NCBI GenBank assembly: GCA_943373175.1
Contig: CALSBM010000044.1
Span: 1-24,988, forward strand
From: JAIXUI01 sp943373175
Lineage (GTDB): Bacteria; Bacteroidota; Bacteroidia; UBA7662; JAIXUI01
DNA length: 24,988 nt
Direction: 5' to 3'
The position numbers and the translations under genes were made by a program. Below, piece after piece: positions 1 through 6,805 of the stretch. Positions within the stretch are counted from its first letter, which is position 1. Every line of letters begins with the position of its first letter. The notes below the pieces were generated by a model. That model worked only from the letters and a program-made list of their open reading frames with translations. It was not told the DNA's origin and ran no database searches.

Positions 1-219
1 CAAAAATGCCTGCATCGGCTTTAATACAAAGCTCGTAAAATTGGTTAGTGCAGTCTTATAGTAATCTGGATCCGACCTTTTAAAGAACCGGAACAGCAAA
101 CGAGCCAGAACGCGTGATAAAAAAGCGCGAAGTAAAAATGCGCCCAGAATAATTCCGAAAAACCACAGCCACTGCTCAACGGTGTTATTTAAGTACCGCC
201 TACTCAACCATTGTTCCAT
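1..219 (-). CDS. MscS-like mechanosensitive channel, N-terminal part (runs off left edge)
   Basis: Reading leftwards, an open frame of 73 codons reaches the window edge without a stop, so only the N-terminus is visible. It begins MEQWLSRRYLNNTVEQWLWF, continues with a hydrophobic membrane segment (about residues 18-34), then a basic, Arg-rich stretch and a second weakly hydrophobic part. This layout (short amphipathic lead, first membrane helix, Arg/Lys-rich turn) resembles the N-terminus of MscS-family small-conductance channels of Bacteroidota, which relieve osmotic pressure at the inner membrane. The pore helix and beta domain that would prove it lie outside. An in-frame ATG at 240 would add seven residues (MNFLAIT); I prefer 219 because the family-like sequence starts there. 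It follows lepB at 9-30 bases and is probably cotranscribed. The family call is tentative; the open frame is secure. Confidence 0.5.
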   Translation of the reverse strand, partial: MEQWLSRRYLNNTVEQWLWFFGIILGAFLLRAFLSRVLARLLFRFFKRSDPDYYKTALTNFTSFVLKPMQAFL

Positions 220-249
220 AGTGATGGCCAAAAAGTTCATAAGCAAGCG

Positions 250-1353
250 TTATTCAATAAAACGGAAAATACGATCCCAGCGAATCTTGTTCAGGAAGCT
301 GCCGTTGGTATTCCACGACATCCAAACAAAAACTGCTTTTCCAACGATATGGTCTTCAGGAACAAAACCCCAATACCGTGAGTCTAAGGAGTTATGGCGA
401 TTGTCGCCCATCATCCAGTAATAATTCATGGCAAACGTGTAGCTCGTGGCAGGCTTCCCATCGATTAGGATAGTATTCCCCTGCATTTCTACCTTATGTC
501 CTTCATAAATGGAAATAATCCTTCTATAAATATCAATACTGTTTGTGTCTAATGCCACTGTCGCTCCTTTCTTTGGAATAATGATTGGGCCATAGTTGTC
601 GATGTTCCAAGGATAATGACGGTTATAAGGAAAGATATCTTCCGTGTATTGCCCTTTCGGGTCAACCATAGGCTGAACCCCTTTAATATTACCGGCTTCT
701 TTGATTGCTTCAGTATTTTCCTGGGTAAGGTTAAAGATGAAATCTCCTTGGTCATTCAGCATTCCTCCTTCGGTGATGTCCAACTTTTCCAGCAATTTTG
801 GGCTGAATCCACTGCCATCAGTCTTTACTAAATATCGTCGTTGAGAACGTATAGGGAAATCTATTTTTTTACCATTAACAAATAGTACCTGATTTTTCAA
901 TTGAAGTGTGTCGCCTGCTATTCCTACACAGCGTTTAATGTAGTTTTCCCGTTTATCCACAGGTTTATCGTCTTCCATGGGGTAGTTAAACACCACCACA
1001 TCGCCGCGCTCTACCTCTCCAAAACCCGGTAACCGGCGATAGCTCCACTGTGGCCATTCAGAATAAGACTTTGTTCCAATTAACGGCATTTTGTTGTGCA
1101 CCAAAGGAAAGGCGAGCGGAGTCATTGGGGTGCGCGCACCGTAGCTCATCTTGCTTACAAAAAGAAAATCGCCCACCATCAAGGATTTTTCCATCGAAGG
1201 CGTTGGAATGGTATAGGCTTCGATGAAAAACATCCGGATAAGCGTTGCGGCAACGACTGCAAAAACCAGCGCATCAATCCATTCGCGGGTTTTTGATTTC
1301 TTGGTTTTGGAGGCGTTTTTAGTGCCGTTCTTTTTCCAAAATGCGAGCTTCAT
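250..1353 (-). CDS. lepB: Signal peptidase I
   Basis: Membrane-bound serine protease that cleaves signal peptides from exported proteins on the periplasmic face of the inner membrane. After a basic N-terminus there is one membrane helix (about residues 26-45). The catalytic box PTPSMEKSLMVGDFLFV gives Ser53 as nucleophile, and YIKRCVGIAGD gives Lys140 as general base. The box GDVVVFNYP lies at 118-126 and the C-terminal signature GDNRHNSLDSRYWGFVP at 316-332. At 367 residues it is longer than the E. coli enzyme (324), because of a long insert (about 160-310) between the Lys box and the last signature; large inserts are usual in Bacteroidota LepB. It lies downstream of ybaB and a DUF2231 gene and upstream of the MscS-like gene, with short gaps that suggest one transcript. 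Its substrates would include the many Ala-Gln-type signal peptides encoded in this window. Confidence 0.97.
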   Translation of the reverse strand: MKLAFWKKNGTKNASKTKKSKTREWIDALVFAVVAATLIRMFFIEAYTIPTPSMEKSLMVGDFLFVSKMSYGARTPMTPLAFPLVHNKMPLIGTKSYSEWPQWSYRRLPGFGEVERGDVVVFNYPMEDDKPVDKRENYIKRCVGIAGDTLQLKNQVLFVNGKKIDFPIRSQRRYLVKTDGSGFSPKLLEKLDITEGGMLNDQGDFIFNLTQENTEAIKEAGNIKGVQPMVDPKGQYTEDIFPYNRHYPWNIDNYGPIIIPKKGATVALDTNSIDIYRRIISIYEGHKVEMQGNTILIDGKPATSYTFAMNYYWMMGDNRHNSLDSRYWGFVPEDHIVGKAVFVWMSWNTNGSFLNKIRWDRIFRFIE

Positions 1354-1383
1354 AGTGATTTATGTTGAAGGGTGATGCACCTT

Positions 1384-1812
1384 TTATCGGATGCTTGTTC
1401 CTATGCCGAAAAGATACACCAAATTTCCACCCCAGTGGGAAGTGGTAAGCATCAGGGCAAGGTTAATGATTTGTACGGTGCAGAATAGCGTTAACTCTGT
1501 TGATTTCCAGCGGTCGTTACGCAGGTACAACCAAATGAATAGTAACGCACCCAGAAAAAGCATAACGTAAGCGGCAGTTTCGTGTTGATTAACAGCTTGT
1601 TGTTCTAAGGTTGAAAGTTCGGTTAGTTTATCTTCTTCCCATGTGCCCGACAACATGGCCGGCAATATGCTGGCTGATGCGGCTGTTTGTCCAACTAACA
1701 GTACCGGCTTACTAATCAGTTTTTCGCTATATCGGTACAACCAGGCAATTATTGCCTGCAAAAGCACGAATGCAATTGGAAAATGTACCAAAGCCGGATG
1801 CAAGGGTTTCAT
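1384..1812 (-). CDS. DUF2231 family small membrane protein
   Basis: A 142-residue integral membrane protein with four predicted hydrophobic segments (about residues 8-26, 36-53, 80-97 and 107-124). It starts MKPLHPALVHFPIAF; the HPxxVHFPIA motif, a His77 before the third segment, His126, and the ending WGGNLVYLFGIG are typical of the DUF2231 family, whose function is not established. The conserved histidines (5, 10, 77, 126) sit near membrane ends and could in principle bind a cofactor or metal, but that is inference. It starts 18 bases after ybaB and ends 30 bases before lepB, so it is probably the middle gene of a minus-strand operon. An overlapping plus-strand open frame is a shadow. Confidence is good for a real gene and moderate for the family. 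Confidence 0.75.
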   Translation of the reverse strand: MKPLHPALVHFPIAFVLLQAIIAWLYRYSEKLISKPVLLVGQTAASASILPAMLSGTWEEDKLTELSTLEQQAVNQHETAAYVMLFLGALLFIWLYLRNDRWKSTELTLFCTVQIINLALMLTTSHWGGNLVYLFGIGTSIR

Positions 1813-1830
1813 ACCGACCTTACTTGATTG

Positions 1831-2166
1831 TTAAAGTCCGAACTTGCTTAAATCTAAGCCTGGAATATTGGGAACTAAGCCTTCTGTGGCTTTTTTTGTT
1901 TCTTCTTTAGCCAGTTTACCAGCCTTAATCAAGGCTTCATTAACGGTGTTCACCAGCAGGTCTTCCAACTCTTCCTTGCGGTCTTTGGATAACAGTTCGT
2001 CATTTACACTGATTTCCCGGATATGCTTCTGGCCATTGGCTACCACCTTCACCATTCCATCTGCGCTCTCCACTTCTACCAGCATATCGTTCAACTTATG
2101 CTTAACGTCTTCAACCGCTTCTTTCAACCGGTTGACTTTATCCATCATTCCAAAAAGATCAAACAT
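1831..2166 (-). CDS. YbaB/EbfC family nucleoid-associated protein
   Basis: A 111-residue cytoplasmic protein of the YbaB/EbfC family, dimeric tweezer-shaped proteins that bind DNA and are often linked to RecR and DnaX. The N-terminal helix (MFDLFGMMDKVNRLKEAVED) is followed by the family core: LNDMLVEVESADGMVKVVANG, then the strand IREISVND and a long charged helix (DRKEELEDLLVNTVNEALIK). The usual family length is about 100-110. The C-terminal extension ends in PGLDLSKFGL. In many bacteria ybaB lies directly upstream of recR; here recR is close by but divergent, with a GNAT gene between. A TTTCTTTG element at 2188-2195 (minus) could be a weak promoter -7 box, one mismatch from TAnnTTTG. Confidence 0.93.
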   Translation of the reverse strand: MFDLFGMMDKVNRLKEAVEDVKHKLNDMLVEVESADGMVKVVANGQKHIREISVNDELLSKDRKEELEDLLVNTVNEALIKAGKLAKEETKKATEGLVPNIPGLDLSKFGL

Positions 2167-2210
2167 AACAGGGTATTAAAATCGGTGCAAAGAAACGAGA
2201 ATTGAAGCTA

Positions 2211-2672
2211 TTAATTACCCGAAGCCATCACGAAGTCCTTCCACATTTTCTTGTGTGGAAGCCCTACTTCCTCAAACAATACATCGTCGGTGTGGTAATT
2301 AAGTTTTAGGTAGAAGTTAACTGCCGCTAAACGTGCATGAAGTTCAACTCGTCTGGCTCCTTGGTTTGACAACCAGCGTTCCGAAAACTTTACCAGTTGT
2401 TGACCAATACCATGTCCCTGAAATTGGGGAGATACCGCCACCTGGCGCATCTTCCAAACTCCATCCTGAATCGGATAAAGCAATAAAACCGCACAAACCT
2501 TTTGATGGATTTCGCCAATCAAATGTACTTGCGTGTCTTCGGTGTTTAGTTCTCCTTGGCTGAACTTCAACCCCAAGGGCTTGCGCAACACTTCTTCTCT
2601 AAGCTTGATGCTTTCGCGTTGTAAATCAGTATTGAAAGCGACTTCTTTGAATTCAGGAACGATTACCTCCAT
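2211..2672 (-). CDS. GNAT family N-acetyltransferase
   Basis: A 153-residue cytoplasmic acetyltransferase of the GNAT fold that would move an acetyl group from acetyl-CoA to an unknown amine. The core motif A is visible as VSPQFQGHGIGQQLV (Q-x-x-G-x-G, acetyl-CoA pyrophosphate loop), preceded by the strand WKMRQVAV and followed by RRVELHARLAAVNFYLKLNY, where the N-FY pattern is usual for motif B. The N-terminal part (LREEVLRKPLGL) resembles the ElaA/YjcF-like branch of small GNAT proteins. I chose the ATG at 2672 (MEVIVPEF); a longer start at 2702 adds ten residues unlike the family and runs into an inverted repeat in the divergent promoter region. It heads the minus-strand group leading to ybaB and lepB. 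The substrate cannot be told from sequence. Confidence 0.9.
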   Translation of the reverse strand: MEVIVPEFKEVAFNTDLQRESIKLREEVLRKPLGLKFSQGELNTEDTQVHLIGEIHQKVCAVLLLYPIQDGVWKMRQVAVSPQFQGHGIGQQLVKFSERWLSNQGARRVELHARLAAVNFYLKLNYHTDDVLFEEVGLPHKKMWKDFVMASGN

Positions 2673-2683
2673 GCTGCAAGTTA

Positions 2684-2702
2684 ATGGGAAGTCATTTCCC
2701 AT
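2684..2702. repeat. Inverted repeat between divergent GNAT gene and recR
   Basis: ATGGGAA (2684-2690), a 5-base spacer, and TTCCCAT (2696-2702) form a perfect 7-base inverted repeat. It lies in the 53-base region between the GNAT start (2672) and the recR start (2726), about where the -33 region of the recR promoter should be. It could be an operator for a dimeric regulator or simply chance. Confidence 0.4.
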
Positions 2703-2713
2703 GCACCTGCTTC

Positions 2714-2721
2714 TATATTTG
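2714..2721 (+). promoter_or_regulatory. Promoter -7 element for recR
   Basis: TATATTTG matches the Bacteroidota -7 consensus TAnnTTTG exactly. It ends only 4 bases before the recR ATG at 2726, so transcription would start at or next to the start codon and the message would be leaderless or nearly so. No clear -33 TTG/TTTG is seen at the usual distance. Confidence 0.55.
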
Positions 2722-2725
2722 CGAC

Positions 2726-3322
2726 ATGGAACCGCTTATTGCTGCCTGTGTTGAAGCGTTTGCACGATATCCGGGCATTGGCAAAAAAACCGCACTTCGG
2801 CTTACATTGCACGTTCTAAGGCAACCGGCTGAGGAAGTCGAGCAGTTCCGCAAAGCACTATTCGATCTTCGCTCACGAATGAAATCCTGCAACCGTTGTC
2901 ACAACCTTTGCGAATCGGAGTTTTGTAACCTTTGTACGGATCCTCGTCGCGATAACGAGCTTATTTGTGTTGTTGCAGACCTGCGTGATTTGTTAGCACT
3001 TGAAGCTGCCGGAATTTATCAGGGGCTATACCACTTGCTGGGTGGGTTAATAGCTCCAATGGAAGGAATTGGCCCAGATAAACTTCATATCCCTTCGCTA
3101 ATAGAACGGGTGAAACATGAACAAATACGCGAAGTTATCTTTGCTCTTCCTGCAAACATGGAAGGCGATACTACGGCCTTCTATTTAGCACGCAAACTGG
3201 AGCCATTGGACATAAAAATCACAACCATCGCCAGAGGAATTTCGGTTGGGGGTGAATTGGAATATGCCGATGAGCTTACACTTGCTCGATCTCTGAGCCA
3301 CAGAACGCCTTTTCAAAGCTGA
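2726..3322 (+). CDS. recR: Recombination mediator protein RecR
   Basis: RecR acts with RecO (and RecF) to load RecA onto SSB-covered single-stranded DNA during gap repair. The 198-residue protein has the expected order: a helix-hairpin-helix segment (FARYPGIGKKTALRL, about 12-26), a zinc finger with CNRC at 55-58 and CNLC at 67-70 (Cys55, 58, 67, 70, plus an extra Cys62), and a Toprim domain from LICVVADLRDLLALE (79-93). The C-terminal Walker-B-like region reads ARGISVGGELEYADELTL. Length is normal for the family (about 200). I chose the ATG at 2726, since MEPLIAACVEAFARYPGIG matches the family start; a start at 2684 would add 14 unlikely residues. It ends 2 bases before the glycosyltransferase gene at 3325, so the two are probably cotranscribed. 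Confidence 0.97.
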   Translation: MEPLIAACVEAFARYPGIGKKTALRLTLHVLRQPAEEVEQFRKALFDLRSRMKSCNRCHNLCESEFCNLCTDPRRDNELICVVADLRDLLALEAAGIYQGLYHLLGGLIAPMEGIGPDKLHIPSLIERVKHEQIREVIFALPANMEGDTTAFYLARKLEPLDIKITTIARGISVGGELEYADELTLARSLSHRTPFQS

Positions 3323-3324
3323 CG

Positions 3325-5268
3325 ATGGTTTCTGTAGTCATTGTAAATTATAACGTCCGATACTTTCTTCAGCTTTGTCTGGAATCGGTATTTCGCCAAT
3401 TCAACAATGACCATCAGCCTTTTCCTATTGAAGTAATTGTGGTGGACAACAACTCCCCCGATGAAAGTGTCCGTCATTTAAAACCGCTTTTTCCTCAAGT
3501 CATCTGGATAGAGAACAAGCAAAATGTGGGCTTTTCTAAAGCCAATAATCAAGGGTTCAAAATTGCAAAAGGCGATTTTATCTTAGTATTGAATCCCGAT
3601 GTTGTGCTTCCAGAAGATAACTTACAACGTTCAGTAAGTTGGATGAAGGCTAATCCGGAACTTGGTGCTATCGGCATCCGAATGCTCGACGGTGCTGCTC
3701 AGTTTCTACCTGAATCGAAAAGAGGGTTACCAACTCCTGAAGCGGCTTTTTACAAGCTATTTGGCCTAAGCAAACTCTTTCCTTCCTCAAAACGTTTTGG
3801 AGCGTATCATCAAAGCTTTCTTTCAGAAAAGCACAATAATGAAACTGAGGTTCTTGCGGGGGCTTGGATGCTTATCAGGAAGAATGCTCTTAATCAGGTT
3901 CAGGGCTTTGATGAGCAGTATTTCATGTATGGCGAAGACATCGACCTGTCTTACCGTCTGAGATTTTTGGGATGGAAAATTGGATACTTTGCAGAAAGCA
4001 GAATCATTCATTTTAAAGGGGAAAGCACTCGCAAGGAGACATTTCGCTATGTAATGCTCTTTTATGGAGCGATGATTAAATTCTCCAAAACCCATTTCAG
4101 CAAGCAGCGTGCTTCCCTTTTTTCTTTTATCATACGGGTGGCGGTTCTTATGCGTGCTTCTGTGTCTGTTCTCGGCAGGTGGATGAATAAAATCTCCCTT
4201 CCAATTGCCGATTTTCTGCTGATTTTACTCGGTTTTTCTCAATTAAAGAACATCTGGATTCAATACATTAGAACCGACGAAGGGTTGAGTTTTCCACCTG
4301 AATACATGCAGCAGGTTGTTCCACTATATGCTTTGGTTTGGATTGCAGGTGCTTTTTTTGGAGGTGCTTACGACAAACCTTGGCGACCAATTACACATTT
4401 AAGAGGACTATTAGCAGGAACGTTGATTTTAGCCGTCATCTATGCGTTTCTTCCTTTGGATCTTCGCTATTCTCGCGGTCTGCTCCTGTTGGGAGCTGCC
4501 GGAGCTGCAGTTTCAACGGTTGGAATCAGGTTGCTAATCAACTTTTTGTCAACGGGTCAAATGCAGGATAAAGCACATTTACCTCGTCGCACGCTTGTAG
4601 TTGCAGACAGAAGTAATGCTGCCAGAATCTTATCCCTACTTCAAGAGGCGGAAGCCTCGAATCGCTACCTCGGTTACCTTGCACCGTCTCCTTCGCAAAA
4701 TGATCCGTTCTGTCTGGGTTCGCCACAGCAGCTTAAGGAAGTTGTCCGTGCTTTTGAGGCTGATGAAATCATCTTTTCTGCCAATAGCTTTTCCTACAAC
4801 GAGATCATCGCGATGATGGAAGAATGCAAAAGCCCCGGTCTTAGCTTTCGCTTTCACCCAACTACCGGAGATTATGTTCTCGGATCAGATTCAATCGATA
4901 TGCCCGGCGATTTATATCTTCCTCTTTGGAACTTGAAGCTTAGCAGCCCGGAAGCCAAGCGAAACAAACGACTGAGCGATATCTTTTTCAGCTTAATAGT
5001 GCTTGTTTTGAGTCCTTTCCTCTTGTTCTTACCGAAGTTTAGGTCTTCTGATATTCCGAATTTGATTCAAGTGTTTTGGGGAAGCCAAACGTTGATTGGT
5101 TACGCTGGCTCTGGTTCAGGATTGCCTCCTTTGAAAAATGCGTGGATTTCCTGTCTTAACCACCCCGATTTAGATTTAAAGGCGAAAGACCGCGCAGATG
5201 TGCTTTATGCCAAAAATTATAGCCCTTTTTTAGACGCAGCTTTGTTGAGAAAGTATCTATTCCGCTGA
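3325..5268 (+). CDS. GT2 glycosyltransferase fused to a degenerate polyprenyl sugar-phosphotransferase-like module
   Basis: Residues 1 to about 240 form a GT2 (GT-A fold) glycosyltransferase, rhamnosyltransferase-like: VSVVIVNYN at the N-terminus, VVDNNSPD (39-46), the metal-binding DxD equivalent LNPDVV (89-94) and the acceptor-site GEDIDLSYRLR (203-213). Four hydrophobic segments follow (about 291-305, 331-348, 360-377, 383-407), then a Rossmann-like part starting RRTLVVADRS (421-430). The tail resembles a sugar-1-phosphate transferase of the WcaJ/WbaP type: KRNKRLSDIFFSLIVLVLSP (545-564), KFRSSDIPNL (571-580), FWGSQTLIGYA (584-594) and YSPFLDAALLRKYL (632-645). About 80 residues of the usual catalytic domain are missing between KFRS and the DELPQ-like motif, which here reads SDIPN. 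The N-terminal enzyme should be active on a surface-glycan sugar; the tail is probably structural or lipid-binding. It follows recR by 2 bases. Confidence 0.88.
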   Translation: MVSVVIVNYNVRYFLQLCLESVFRQFNNDHQPFPIEVIVVDNNSPDESVRHLKPLFPQVIWIENKQNVGFSKANNQGFKIAKGDFILVLNPDVVLPEDNLQRSVSWMKANPELGAIGIRMLDGAAQFLPESKRGLPTPEAAFYKLFGLSKLFPSSKRFGAYHQSFLSEKHNNETEVLAGAWMLIRKNALNQVQGFDEQYFMYGEDIDLSYRLRFLGWKIGYFAESRIIHFKGESTRKETFRYVMLFYGAMIKFSKTHFSKQRASLFSFIIRVAVLMRASVSVLGRWMNKISLPIADFLLILLGFSQLKNIWIQYIRTDEGLSFPPEYMQQVVPLYALVWIAGAFFGGAYDKPWRPITHLRGLLAGTLILAVIYAFLPLDLRYSRGLLLLGAAGAAVSTVGIRLLINFLSTGQMQDKAHLPRRTLVVADRSNAARILSLLQEAEASNRYLGYLAPSPSQNDPFCLGSPQQLKEVVRAFEADEIIFSANSFSYNEIIAMMEECKSPGLSFRFHPTTGDYVLGSDSIDMPGDLYLPLWNLKLSSPEAKRNKRLSDIFFSLIVLVLSPFLLFLPKFRSSDIPNLIQVFWGSQTLIGYAGSGSGLPPLKNAWISCLNHPDLDLKAKDRADVLYAKNYSPFLDAALLRKYLFR

Positions 5269-5322
5269 GCTTGGTTGTCGTCAGATTTTACCTTATCTAT
5301 TCCATTTAAACTAACGTAGAGT

Positions 5323-5673
5323 ATGCTCATAAGAGCCTGTCCGAAACTCCCCATGAGGGATAAGCAAGCAACTAAACACTATTACATCCATCAATTAGGT
5401 TTTGAAGACATTGGGACAACAGATTATCCCGACTATCTGATGGTCAGCTATCAAGAAGTGGAGCTGCATTTCTTTCTTTATAAAGAGCTAAATCCACTCG
5501 AAAATTATGGACAGGTTTACATTCGTGTCAACAACATCAAAGAACATTACATGCACTGGCAAAGTAAGGGAGTTGCTATTCACCCCAATGGGGAGTTAAC
5601 CCTTAAACCTTGGGGAGTTACGGAATTTTCCTTTTTAGATCCGGATCATAACTTGTTGACTTTCGGAGAATAG
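5323..5673 (+). CDS. VOC superfamily protein (glyoxalase/bleomycin-resistance fold)
   Basis: A 116-residue cytoplasmic protein of the vicinal-oxygen-chelate fold. It has the N-terminal strand and helix (IRACPKLPMRDKQATKHYYI followed by LGFED), the middle strand VELHFFLY, the second module start GQVYIRVNNIKEHY, and the typical end WGVTEFSFLDPDHNLLTFGE, where DPD-x-N plus a final Gly-Glu is the bleomycin-resistance/glyoxalase signature. This subgroup includes drug-binding proteins and many uncharacterised members; the ligand cannot be predicted. Possible metal ligands are His69 and the C-terminal Glu, but the set is not complete enough to claim enzymatic activity. It starts 54 bases after the glycosyltransferase stop, with no clear TAnnTTTG promoter in the gap, so it may be read through from recR. 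Confidence 0.88.
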   Translation: MLIRACPKLPMRDKQATKHYYIHQLGFEDIGTTDYPDYLMVSYQEVELHFFLYKELNPLENYGQVYIRVNNIKEHYMHWQSKGVAIHPNGELTLKPWGVTEFSFLDPDHNLLTFGE

Positions 5674-5710
5674 CTATTTGTTTTTTGCATGGAATAAATA
5701 CACATTATCA

Positions 5711-5743
5711 GAAAACAAAAAAGGGCTGCCAATGGCAGCCCTT
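5711..5743 (-). terminator. Rho-independent terminator after tRNA-Cys
   Basis: AAGGGCTGCC, loop AAT, GGCAGCCCTT gives a perfect 10-base-pair stem (5721-5743). On the minus strand it is followed by a T-rich run (TTTTTTGTTTTC); on the plus strand there is no T-run. It therefore ends the tRNA transcript rather than the convergent VOC gene. Confidence 0.88.
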
Positions 5744-5746
5744 CTG

Positions 5747-5817
5747 AGGCAAAGAGCGGATTCGAACCGCTGTACAAGGTTTTGCAGACCTCTGCCTAGC
5801 CACTCGGCCACTTTGCC
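5747..5817 (-). tRNA. tRNA-Cys (GCA)
   Basis: A full 71-base cloverleaf is readable on the minus strand: acceptor GGCAAAG paired with CTTTGCC, D arm GCC-GAGTGGCTA-GGC, anticodon arm GAGGT-CTGCAAA-ACCTT with anticodon GCA, a 4-base variable loop, and T arm AGCGG-TTCGAAT-CCGCT. The discriminator base is U, as expected for tRNA-Cys. The CCA end is not encoded and must be added by the nucleotidyltransferase. It is a single-gene unit with its own promoter and terminator. Confidence 0.97.
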
Positions 5818-5827
5818 CTTGGGAGGG

Positions 5828-5858
5828 CAAAAGTAGGAACTACGACCGAAATGGACAA
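5828..5858 (-). promoter_or_regulatory. Promoter of tRNA-Cys
   Basis: On the minus strand TTG (5856-5858), a 20-base spacer and TACTTTTG (5828-5835) match the Bacteroidota -33/-7 pattern, with an exact TAnnTTTG. The predicted start lies only a few bases before the mature tRNA 5' end at 5817, so the leader is very short. The sequence TTTGCCC just after the -7 box is an inverted copy of GGGCAAA at the tRNA 5' end. Confidence 0.65.
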
Positions 5859-5873
5859 GCAGTGAGGTTATAT

Positions 5874-6803
5874 TTAGAGAATAAGTTTCATCTCGGTACG
5901 GCGGTTCTTCGCACGACCGGCAGGAGTTGCGTTATTATCAATAGGTTGAGTGTCGCCAAATCCTTTCGCTTCAATACGGAAACGCTCAATTCCTTTACGA
6001 ACTAACCAGTCTTTAACCACATAAGCACGTGCATTTGAAAGCTTCATATTGGCATCAGCATTTCCTACATTATCGGTATGTCCACCAATTGAGAAACGAG
6101 CTTCAGGATATTTTTTCATGAAAGCATGCAAGTCACTCAATACTTTGTTCGAAGCAGGCATCAGGGTAGCTTTTCCAGTTTCAAACTGAATGCTCTTGGC
6201 AGTCATGCTCAGCTTGTTCTCGATTTGCTTAACGATAGCAGAGGTAAAACTTGATTTTTTAGCCTCAGGACAGCCATTGTTAGCAACTGGTCCTGGCTGA
6301 TCCGGACACTTATCGGTTTCATTCGCTACTCCATCATCATCGCGGTCATTGTTAGCAGTACGGCGGTTTTCACGAATACCCATCGTAAGGTAATGGTTGA
6401 TGAGTTTGTCGTATTGCATCCCAAAAGTTTTGTACAAATCGGGATTCGCTTCAGCATAATATTTGGCATCAAAAGTTGCGCACGCTTGGCGTCCTTCTTT
6501 CATTCCGAAATCGAGGAAGTGAGTAATGGCTTTGGAATAATCATCACCAAACTGGCTTTTCAAATCATCGTAACGATTGAGGTAGTATTTCGCGTCAAAA
6601 ACAGGAGAGCTGGCTCTTCCTTCTTTGATGCCATTTTCAGTCCAGTGTTTTAATGGATCAATACCGCTAGTGGCAACATCTAAATGTGTTTTCAGGTAGA
6701 AGTTGCGATCGAAAATGGGCGCAGTAGTGAATCTCTTGTCTAGCTTTTGAGCTACGGAAGCTAAGCCCGACAAAAGAAGAACGATTGTTAGAAATTTTTT
6801 CAT
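5874..6803 (-). CDS. OmpA-domain protein with three FDxxYYL/KEGR repeats
   Basis: A 309-residue exported protein. A signal peptide (MKKFLTIVLLLSGLASVAQ, cut after about residue 19) is followed by three repeats of about 40 residues at 31-65, 69-107 and 111-148, each with FDxxYYL, D-(V/L), H-(W/F/Y)-L and G-(I/M)-(K/R)-E-(G/N)-R. Next come a TSP3-like calcium-binding segment (DRDDDGVANETDKCPDQPGP, 153-172) and a C-terminal OmpA domain (about 200-309). The OmpA part keeps the peptidoglycan-contact Asp244 (GGHTDNVG) and Arg259 (SNARAY). It probably anchors an outer-membrane or periplasmic assembly to peptidoglycan through diaminopimelate; the repeats may bind protein or glycan. It begins 2 bases after the stop of a shorter paralogue carrying the same three repeats. 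Family and location are firm; the role of the repeats is unknown. Confidence 0.93.
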   Translation of the reverse strand: MKKFLTIVLLLSGLASVAQKLDKRFTTAPIFDRNFYLKTHLDVATSGIDPLKHWTENGIKEGRASSPVFDAKYYLNRYDDLKSQFGDDYSKAITHFLDFGMKEGRQACATFDAKYYAEANPDLYKTFGMQYDKLINHYLTMGIRENRRTANNDRDDDGVANETDKCPDQPGPVANNGCPEAKKSSFTSAIVKQIENKLSMTAKSIQFETGKATLMPASNKVLSDLHAFMKKYPEARFSIGGHTDNVGNADANMKLSNARAYVVKDWLVRKGIERFRIEAKGFGDTQPIDNNATPAGRAKNRRTEMKLIL

Positions 6804-6805
6804 AA

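Noticed and set aside
1844..2179. A 111-codon plus-strand open frame over ybaB
   Set aside because: It is an exact shadow of the clearly recognisable ybaB gene, and its Ser/Thr-rich translation is typical of antisense frames.
5721..5743. The hairpin as a two-way terminator also serving the VOC gene
   Set aside because: No T-run follows the stem on the plus strand, so it can only be argued for the minus strand.
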